From contig CAJNDS010001554.1 in assembly GCA_905221605.1 (NCBI GenBank), positions 1-14,248 of the forward strand: a stretch of 14,248 nt of DNA. Reading direction: 5' to 3'. Under the pieces are notes generated by a model that saw only the letters and a list, made by a program, of their open reading frames with translations, did no database searches and was not told the origin of the DNA. Origin of the DNA: Symbiodinium natans. Taxonomy: Eukaryota > Sar > Dinophyceae > Suessiales > Symbiodiniaceae. Position 1 is the stretch's first letter. Every line of letters starts with the position of its first letter. Shown here piece by piece: positions 8,486 to 14,248 of this stretch. A program made the position numbers and the translations under genes.

Positions 8486-10795
8486 TCAGTCCTTTCTTTC
8501 CTCCTGCTTCAGGATCTTCTTTCCAATCCTGACCAGAGCCTTTCCAAGCTCCTCCGGGTAGGTCCCAGACTCCTTCAGAGACTCACTCTTCGAGTGTTCG
8601 TGGTTTCCTGCGCAAACGTACGAAGACAGTTCCCACACGCAGGCAGCACTATTAGAAGCGAACCACCATCTCTTCCAAGTCTTCTCTTTCTTCTCGAAGC
8701 AGCACCTATCTACTAGACATCCTTGCGTCAGACCAATGCTTTTAGAGACTTCTAGAAATACCGTTTCCTTCCACAAAGAGGACCTTTCAGGCCATTCGTG
8801 GGTTAACAGCAAACCCTCGTTAGAGGCATAGGGGCCGAAGAGCTTCCCTATAAGTCTCCAGCAACTCTTGTGAATCTTTAGCGTCTTCCGCCAAAGTTCC
8901 AAACCTCGTCGCTTGCGGAAACGCAGGTACCTCAAGGGGCAGCCTGAGCTGCAAAGCGTAGACAAATGCGCAAAGACACGGACCTTTCCCTGCTTCAGGA
9001 CTCTTAAGATCTCTTCAAGAACAAGAAAGGTGTTCTTACTCAGAAGATTGATTTCCCGAGTCACTCCGAAGTACGCTATGCCTTTCTCTCGAGCACACGC
9101 TCTCGCTATAGCACTCGACTCTTCGCAGCAAAGCTCCAGAACGACGAGCGACACTGTTCCTCTAGCCACTGCCGTCGCGGCTTCCATCCAGGAGCTAGGA
9201 ACCTCCAGCGGAGAGGACCTTACTGCGTTCGAAGATACTTCCTTAGTGATATTGGGCTCATTTCTTACTTCTTCGACGTTTTCTTCGGAGATCGACGACC
9301 ACGATTCTGGCTCGGTAATGAGGCCAGCGGCCTCACAAAGACTGACCAAATTCTCCGCAGTTGGGGATTTCGTTAGAGCATCTGCGGGGTTGAGTTTCCC
9401 CGGTATATACTCCAGCGTCAATCTTTCCTTGGCGACTAGTTGTTGGAGAAAAGCAGCTCTCAACTCTATGTGGCGGACTTTCCTAAGGAGGGTACTCATT
9501 TGCGCTATGGACAGGGCGCTTTCAGAGTCCCCGTACGCGTGCAACTGATATCGGCCTTCCTCCGAATCAGAAGGCATCCCCTCCACCATAGTCTGCACCA
9601 ACAGAGATATATACAATCCCTCTCTGGCGATTTCAGTCAGTGCTGCTAGCTCGGCTTCTGCCGATGACAGAGCTACGGTCGTCTGTTTCCTACTGAACGT
9701 CTTCAAGCAACAGTTGTTCCAGGTCACAATTCCACCACTCACAGAGTTCAAACCCCAAGACGCGTCAACAAAACACGACACTGACTCTCGGTCCTCATCA
9801 GGGGCTAAAAGCTCTCTACGTGAGGGGAACACTTGGACCTTATGCGGTAAACCAGACACCCACCTCAGAACATCCCTCATACAGGCTTCGGCTGCTTCGT
9901 TGGGGGCTGACTGGTGTCTTCCTAGAAAACCGCATACATACTGCAAATCAGGTCTTGAAAGCGACGCCCAGGCTAGGCGTCCCAAGGTACGCCTATAGCG
10001 CTCGTGCGCCTCTGGCGTAAGAGGTGTGTCCTGTCCTTTCTTGATGAGGTCGGCATACCGCCGCTCTAATGGTGGAAGCTTCGGCGCCACCTTAGTGATT
10101 CCGTACTCCTCACAGCAAGACCTCAAGTACTTAGCGTCCAAGCCAAAGTATACGCAGGGCTCTCCGGTCTTCTTCCGGAAGATCCTACGTCCCAAGAAAG
10201 ACACCTCACCTGGTTTTCCTTCCAAGAGCTCACCTGTTAGCTTAAGCTTGTAGCATTTCTTCAGGTCTTCATACACCTTTCGAGCTTCGGCGGTGTTCTC
10301 GGCCCAAATCAACAGATCGTCAACATAAAAGAGGACAATCACCAAACCATTCTTGGTTTTCTTGCGGAAGATTGTAGGGTCCAAGATCTGCTGGAATCCT
10401 TGGTTTCCCAAGTACGCCGAAAGCTCCTTGTACCAAGAAAGCGGGGCACTTCGAAGCCCGTTCATGGCACGAAACAGTTTCAAGACGACCCTTTCGCCGG
10501 TCTTTGCGTTTCCTATGTTACTCGGAAGCTGCACAAACTCCGGCCGCGCAATAGCGGCGTGCATAAACGCTACCGACACGTCACAGGACAGCACAGACCC
10601 TTTTCTACACAGAACGGAAAGTAGGAGCCGCAGCCCTTCCAGGCTGGTGGTAGGAGAATAGATCCCCTCAGCGAGCGTTGTGCCGCCCATAGCGGCAAAA
10701 TCGCGGACCACAAGTCTAGAGCGGTAGAGACCAGGCTTCTGAACCGTATTGACCCAACGGCTCGAAAGAACTCTTCTTCCGCTCTCCTTAGGCAA
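8486..10795 (-). CDS. Ty1/copia pol ORF2: reverse transcriptase, RNase H and C-terminal methyltransferase-like domain
   Basis: This 769-codon frame makes the cDNA-synthesis part of a copia polyprotein. Residues about 10-240 are reverse transcriptase: SSRWV entry motif, first Asp in SCDVSVAFMHA (D72), catalytic YVDD at 157-160. RNase H follows with D344 (FVDASW), E382 (SSAEAEL), D423 (GDSES) and D472 (PADALTK). Pol proteins of this family usually end soon after; here about 290 more residues follow. From about 545 to 765 they show LELCC, an STLCSSGCP segment, THEWPE plus LWKE, a DRCCF segment and a Cys/His stretch (CAGNHEH). I read this as a methyltransferase-like domain seen in dinoflagellate copia pols. 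The first codon is TTG, so this is probably not a real start; the frame is open back to 10816 and overlaps ORF1. No internal stops. Confidence 0.93.
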   Translation of the reverse strand: MPKESGRRVLSSRWVNTVQKPGLYRSRLVVRDFAAMGGTTLAEGIYSPTTSLEGLRLLLSVLCRKGSVLSCDVSVAFMHAAIARPEFVQLPSNIGNAKTGERVVLKLFRAMNGLRSAPLSWYKELSAYLGNQGFQQILDPTIFRKKTKNGLVIVLFYVDDLLIWAENTAEARKVYEDLKKCYKLKLTGELLEGKPGEVSFLGRRIFRKKTGEPCVYFGLDAKYLRSCCEEYGITKVAPKLPPLERRYADLIKKGQDTPLTPEAHERYRRTLGRLAWASLSRPDLQYVCGFLGRHQSAPNEAAEACMRDVLRWVSGLPHKVQVFPSRRELLAPDEDRESVSCFVDASWGLNSVSGGIVTWNNCCLKTFSRKQTTVALSSAEAELAALTEIAREGLYISLLVQTMVEGMPSDSEEGRYQLHAYGDSESALSIAQMSTLLRKVRHIELRAAFLQQLVAKERLTLEYIPGKLNPADALTKSPTAENLVSLCEAAGLITEPESWSSISEENVEEVRNEPNITKEVSSNAVRSSPLEVPSSWMEAATAVARGTVSLVVLELCCEESSAIARACAREKGIAYFGVTREINLLSKNTFLVLEEILRVLKQGKVRVFAHLSTLCSSGCPLRYLRFRKRRGLELWRKTLKIHKSCWRLIGKLFGPYASNEGLLLTHEWPERSSLWKETVFLEVSKSIGLTQGCLVDRCCFEKKEKTWKRWWFASNSAACVWELSSYVCAGNHEHSKSESLKESGTYPEELGKALVRIGKKILKQEERKD

Positions 10796-10816
10796 GTCTG
10801 TACGCTTCTCGCTCGC
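10788..10816 (-). other. ORF1/ORF2 frame overlap (candidate +1 frameshift site)
   Basis: ORF2's frame opens just after a TGA at 10817-10819 and ORF1 stops with TAA at 10788-10790, so the two share a 29-base window. Going from ORF1 to ORF2 needs a +1 (or -2) step. ORF1's end (LELEELESFNVGEVVSE) and ORF2's start (LPKESGRRVLSSRWV) read as neighbouring parts of one copia pol, so the join falls inside this window. The last ORF1 codons are CTT GCC TAA. Programmed +1 shifting is known from Ty1 at a different site (CUU AGG C). A simple one-base deletion in this copy is equally possible. Confidence 0.6.
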
Positions 10817-12776
10817 TCACCACTTCTCCTACGTTGAAAGACTCCAATTCTTCTAGTTCCAGTTTCATGGACAGATAGAGGAGTTTGGGATCTAACAGCT
10901 CACCAGAGGTCTCTGACACAGCTTGTTGGGGGACCTGACAGCAGATTCTACTCCCTCCAAACTTCAGCTCAAAGGAAGACGCCGCTTGATTGCTCACCGC
11001 GCGGCAGTCAGGTCCTTCACCTAACTTCTGAAGATAATGATCCGTCAACCAATCAATCTCCATGTCCTCCATGTCAGGTTCAGGAAGATCGCCACCTGCT
11101 ACCCCCTCATGACCTTCAGATCCCACTTCTGTGGGCTTGTAATCTGGGACATAATCAGGAAGCATTTCTTCATCCTCTGGGGCTTCAATTTCTTCTTCTT
11201 TTGGAACAATGGGTTCCGCCGGCGGTTCAAACAGCAAAGGCTTTTCGGGGTCCTGCGTATCAAGCACAAGAGGATTAGCTTTCGCTAACAGCTCCAACGT
11301 TGGGCTGTCGTACGTGGGTTCGTCCCGTTCAAAGATCCCACGACACGCTGGAAAGACCTCAATCTCTCCATCTCCTCCAATGACAGTTCCATACACACCT
11401 CCACCTCTAGGATGGACGGGGCCCAGATAGCTTACTCGAACCGTCTTGGCTCCCCGGAACTTTTCTAGATGTCGTTTGGAACCGCCAACTTTAGCCTGCG
11501 CAGAACAGCCGAAAGGAAGCGTCCTAGTCCTTTGGACTATCTCCTCGTGCAACCTGTCTATTGCTGTGGTACTGTTGTTGCTGTCAAAGTTCCACAAGTT
11601 GAAACTGCGTGCGGCGTACAGCAAACAAGTTTGCCACAACATTCCACCTAGAGGTAACTGCCAAGCAGCGCCACCTTCTTCAGCAGGTCGTCGACGCTTT
11701 ATTTCCGCCTCTAGGTCGAGCCATATCGACCAAAATCCCTGCTTCATTGCAGAGACCTGCCTTTCCACAGCACCTTTAGACTGCGGACGGTATCCTGGCA
11801 CAACATCTACAATCGTAGGGTTCTCGCGCCTCTGCGCCGCGACCCTCTCGCACATGGATATCAGACCCTGTTCGTTGTCGCACCGAAACGTTAAAGTCTT
11901 TTGGTGCAATCCAATTTCGCGGATAAACCGATCGATATTGAATAACAAGTTCGGGTCGTGTAGTTCCATGGCGGGGATAGACATTGAGTACCGGGACGCA
12001 ACATGTACAAGAAGAAGAACCCTCAGTTTCCCAAAATAATAGAAATCGACCCCAATGGTTTGATTCTCCTTCTGTAGCTGCCTCTTCAGTCTCCTGGCTG
12101 GGACTTTGCCTTTGCTAGAGCAGCAGCTTTCGCAGTTCACATCATAGGGAAAATGACCTCGGGATCGATGTACCTGAAGTGCGTGGGTTCGCAAAGGAAT
12201 CCTTTCTTCAATCTCCTCTCCTTGTGGAATTGGGGCTTCAGGAGGTTGTTCCGGGTTTTGTGGGGAACGATTCGGTTGGTTTGAGGAAGACGGGGGTTCA
12301 GCCTCATCACGGTCCAAGATTAAGGGGTCAGAGCCTGTGCCACTTCCTGGAAGGGGCAGCCCTCTGAGCATCCGCAGATGCCCAGTCAATGGCTGCTTTA
12401 AGCCTCCTTCCGGCACTCTCTCATCATTTCCCTTCAACACAAAGCATGCCACATCAAGACAACATGCCAAAACATGCCACACATGCCGCAAACAAGCCAA
12501 CAACTTTAAGGTTTTGGGCTTTCCCTTAGTTGGGGCTTTCGGGCTTTTCCTACCAACCAACAAGATCCGTTCTACGCAAACACGCTTGAAGCATTTTTGG
12601 GTGCGAGTACGAATCCAACATCCTCCTTTTCGGGGCTTAATCCTCCTCATCTTAGGGGTTCTTCTGGAGTCTCTCTGAAACAGCTTTTCGAGCAATTTCC
12701 AAAGACCCGAAACAACGACCCCAACCAAGGCACTGAAGATCAGGATGAGGAACACCATCGCGGACTCAACGACCAC
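10788..12776 (-). CDS. Ty1/copia pol ORF1: integrase with unusual N-terminus
   Basis: This 662-codon frame carries the integrase that inserts element cDNA. The zinc-binding region is H203, H208, C215, C218 (HRSRGHFPYDVNCESC). The catalytic triad is D243 (GVDFYYFG), D300 (FRCDNEQG) and E338 (KGAVERQV). The stretch YLGPVHPRGGGVYG (450-463) and an acidic linker (about 520-580) lead to the reverse transcriptase entry region at the end. Residues 8-25 are strongly hydrophobic, like a membrane anchor, and 91-114 are a second Cys-rich hydrophobic patch. No aspartic protease D-S/T-G and no CCHC knuckle is seen. The first codon is GTG at 12776; the first ATG is at 12758. The frame is open upstream to a stop at 13461-13463, through the minisatellite, but without any ATG, GTG or TTG. 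Confidence 0.9.
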   Translation of the reverse strand: MVVESAMVFLILIFSALVGVVVSGLWKLLEKLFQRDSRRTPKMRRIKPRKGGCWIRTRTQKCFKRVCVERILLVGRKSPKAPTKGKPKTLKLLACLRHVWHVLACCLDVACFVLKGNDERVPEGGLKQPLTGHLRMLRGLPLPGSGTGSDPLILDRDEAEPPSSSNQPNRSPQNPEQPPEAPIPQGEEIEERIPLRTHALQVHRSRGHFPYDVNCESCCSSKGKVPARRLKRQLQKENQTIGVDFYYFGKLRVLLLVHVASRYSMSIPAMELHDPNLLFNIDRFIREIGLHQKTLTFRCDNEQGLISMCERVAAQRRENPTIVDVVPGYRPQSKGAVERQVSAMKQGFWSIWLDLEAEIKRRRPAEEGGAAWQLPLGGMLWQTCLLYAARSFNLWNFDSNNSTTAIDRLHEEIVQRTRTLPFGCSAQAKVGGSKRHLEKFRGAKTVRVSYLGPVHPRGGGVYGTVIGGDGEIEVFPACRGIFERDEPTYDSPTLELLAKANPLVLDTQDPEKPLLFEPPAEPIVPKEEEIEAPEDEEMLPDYVPDYKPTEVGSEGHEGVAGGDLPEPDMEDMEIDWLTDHYLQKLGEGPDCRAVSNQAASSFELKFGGSRICCQVPQQAVSETSGELLDPKLLYLSMKLELEELESFNVGEVVSEREAYRLA
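12436..12500. repeat. CATGCC-rich repeat inside ORF1
   Basis: CATGCC occurs four times here (12445, 12463, 12473, 12482). Read on the minus strand it makes the Cys/Trp/His-rich patch RHVWHVLACCLDVACFVL of ORF1. The same word recurs in the region upstream of the element (13690-14210). This part of the ORF therefore looks built from simple repeat and not from a gag or protease ancestor. Confidence 0.75.
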
Positions 12777-12830
12777 TCCTATGAATTTAACCGGGAACGA
12801 GCACGTACCTGGACGCCCCGTCGCAAGTTT

Positions 12831-13530
12831 GAGAGGCCTAATCCCTGCTGGCCTTTCTCCGGAGGGTTTAGGCAGCAGTGAGAGGGGCCTAATCCCTGCT
12901 GTCCTCTCTCCGGAGGGTTTAGGAAGGAGTGAGAGAGGCCTAATCCCTGCTGGCCTTTCTCCGGAAGGTTTAGGCAGCAGTGAGAGGGGCCTAATCCCTG
13001 CTGTCCTCTCTCCGGAGGGTTTAGGAAGGAGTGAGAGGGGCCTAATCTCTGCTGGCCTTTCTCCGGAGGGTTTAGGAAGGAGTGAGAGAGGCCTAATCCC
13101 TGCTGGCCTTTCTCCGGAGGGTTTAGGCAGCAGTGAGAGGGGCCTAATCCCTGCTGTCCTCTCTCCGGACGGTTTAGGAAGGAGTGAGAGAGGCCTAATC
13201 CCTGCTGCTGGCGCCTCTCCGGAGGGTTTAGGCAGGAGTGAGAGAGGCCTAATCCCTGCTGGCCTTTCTCCGGAGGGTTTAGGCAGCAGTGAGAGGGGCC
13301 TAATCCCTGCTGGCCTTTTTTTAGGAAGGTTTAGGCAACAGTGGGAGGGGCCTAATCCCTGCTGCTGGCGCCTCTCCGGAAGGTTTAGGAAGGAGTGAGA
13401 GGGGCCTAATCCCTGCTGCTGGCGCCTCTCCGGAGGGTTTAGGCAGGAGTGAGAAGGGCCTCATCCCTGCTGCTGGCGTTTCTCCGGAGGGTCTAGGCAA
13501 GAGTGAGAAAGGCCTAATCCCCTCTACGCC
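12831..13530. repeat. Minisatellite of 51/54-bp units, about 13.5 copies
   Basis: Unit starts are at 12831, 12880, 12931, 12982, 13033, 13084, 13135, 13186, 13240, 13291, 13343, 13397, 13451 and a partial one at 13505. The common core is gaggcctaatccctgct, ctccggagggtttagg and gtgagag. Most units are 51 bp; four are 54 bp with an extra ctg. The first is 49 and the tenth is 52. Early units alternate between a ggcctttctc/ggcagcagt form and a gtcctctctc/ggaaggagt form, so part of the array has grown as dimers. Because lengths are multiples of three, long open frames exist on both strands. Each unit contains the palindrome CTCCGGAG. Confidence 0.97.
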
Positions 13531-14040
13531 CTCTGTGGCCAGATTTCCAAAGGGACGACACAGGTCGGCTATTTTTGAGGTCTCTTGGCCACTCCATCCC
13601 AAACAAATCAAGTCAAGCCATGTCAAGGTTCCAGGGCCATGGTTACTGCCGCTTCTGCTTCTGGCAACAAGCAAGGGGAGCGACTCGTCATGCCACACAC
13701 AAGCACACGTGCCATGCTTCAGGGTTCTAGGGACGTCATGCCCAGCGCAAGCACAAGACACCACGCCAAACATGCCAGCGCTGCCTTGCGTTAAGGCTTG
13801 GGACCCTTGAAAATCATGGTAAAACATCTCCTCCTTGCTCTTTTTGGCTCGCGCGCCTAGCGCGTCATTCTTCCAACCCCCAAAACAGAGCCGCGCACCG
13901 CATGCGCCGATCCTTCCTTCTTCGAAAACAAAACTCTCATGCCAACACACCGCAAAACATGCCACAAGCCATGCCAACAACCATGCCAAAATATGCCAGC
14001 AAGACTTTCCTAAAGACTTCTGGGCCATTTCAAGGCATTT
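13531..14040. repeat. CATGCC-rich flank, no gene supported
   Basis: CATGCC or close variants recur around 13690, 13739, 13768, 13938, 13959, 13970, 13981 and 13994, often followed by A-rich spacers. No protein motif is recognisable on either strand. On the element's strand this is the leader side of pol, where gag would normally be expected. It resembles the CATGCC patch inside ORF1 (12436-12500), so the two may be diverged copies of one module. Confidence 0.6.
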
Positions 14041-14165
14041 TCGGGGTACTTTCGGGCATTTTCGGGGTGTTTCGGGGTAAGCTCTGTGCACTTCGGGCAC
14101 GCTCAGGGTGCTTGCGGGGTATTCTTGAGGAACTTCAGGGACCACTTTCGGGGATACTTCGGCTC
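14028..14165. repeat. Degenerate short tandem repeat, TTCGGGG type
   Basis: Units of about 11 to 16 bases, such as ttttcggggt and ctttcgggca, repeat imperfectly about eight to ten times. The run gets less regular towards the right. It follows directly on the CATGCC cluster, the same order as at 12440-12640 (CATGCC, then ctttcggg and ttttcgggg words). Nothing coding is evident in it or in the last 80 bases of the window. Confidence 0.65.
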
Positions 14166-14248
14166 TAAGCCCTCGCAGCAAGAAAGCAAACGGCGTCTCA
14201 AGCAAAGCATGCCGGCAATCACCGCTCTCTCTTCCTTGTGGCTTCTCG

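Larger units (their letters stand above)
13321..14205 (-). other. Doubtful 294-codon open frame upstream of pol
   Basis: The frame begins in TTCGGGG-type and CATGCC-type simple repeats. These make a Pro/Val/Cys-rich start and a hydrophobic WHILAWLLAWLVACFAVCW stretch. The frame then runs into the minisatellite as an about 18-residue repeat containing LLPKPSGEAPAAGIRP, and stops at 13321 in the one unit with a 52-bp length. Beyond that irregular unit, the same repeat reading leads in frame into pol ORF1. It has no gag, zinc-knuckle or protease motif. It could be leader sequence without stops, or the remnant of an N-terminal extension of the polyprotein. Confidence 0.2.

Noticed and set aside
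8913-9548. Plus-strand frame of 211 codons antisense to pol ORF2
   Set aside because: It lies opposite the RNase H and C-terminal domain code, which has clear motifs; it is a shadow frame. The same holds for 11446-12039 opposite integrase.
10793-10795. TTG as a translation start for pol ORF2
   Set aside because: In a eukaryotic retrotransposon, ORF2 is far more likely reached by frameshift or to be out of frame through mutation; the frame itself is open back to 10816.
12745-13398. 217-codon plus-strand frame with 17-residue repeats (GLIPAGLSPEGLG type)
   Set aside because: It has an ATG, but it starts opposite the ORF1 N-terminus and consists almost wholly of minisatellite. Openness follows from unit lengths divisible by three, so I do not call it a gene.

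Overview
The window looks like nuclear DNA of a eukaryote with large repeat-rich genome segments, most probably a dinoflagellate (Symbiodiniaceae or a relative). The main reason is the Ty1/copia-type retrotransposon on the minus strand. Its integrase and reverse transcriptase have the wording I associate with dinoflagellate copia elements, and its pol carries a long extra domain after RNase H. No bacterial or organellar gene, rRNA or tRNA is visible. The organism call is an inference from protein pattern memory, not from a search.

Layout. (1) Positions 1-8445 are a non-coding mosaic of near-identical direct repeats: A1 (1-2008), B1 (2009-3539), a diverged or replaced A-like unit with a unique island (3540-4851), B2 (4852-6382) and A2 (6390-8445). 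The A and B copies differ only by scattered substitutions and small indels, and reading frames are not preserved between copies. They are studded with a short palindromic element of the form CCTC-A-GC-loop-GC-GAGG-CCGAA. Its inner stem varies with compensatory changes (GC/GC, AC/GT, GAC/GTC, GCC/GGC, ACC/GGT), and one copy is present in A2 but missing in A1. A second 19-bp motif containing TACTAAC recurs ten times. The unique island holds a coding-like minus-strand frame (3959-4444) of unknown family.

(2) Positions 8450-12776 are the copia pol on the minus strand. The polypurine tract GAGGGGG (8450-8456) directly abuts a TG that begins the A2 repeat, read on the minus strand. ORF2 (8486-10795) carries reverse transcriptase, RNase H and a C-terminal methyltransferase-like domain. 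ORF1 (10788-12776) carries integrase behind an unusual N-terminus with a membrane-like segment. The two ORFs overlap in different frames and need a +1 (or -2) shift to be joined. No gag zinc knuckle or aspartic protease motif is visible.

(3) Positions 12831-13530 are a 51/54-bp minisatellite whose unit lengths are nearly all multiples of three. It is open on both strands, and the ORF1 frame runs open through much of it. (4) Positions 13531-14248 hold CATGCC-rich and TTCGGGG-rich simple repeats with one doubtful open frame.

How it fits together: the right half is one LTR-retrotransposon reading right to left, possibly with its gag/protease region replaced or lying beyond 14248. The left half is either a host tandem repeat that the element landed in, or a long LTR-related repeat of the element itself. 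The exact junction of the polypurine tract with repeat A2 leaves both options open.
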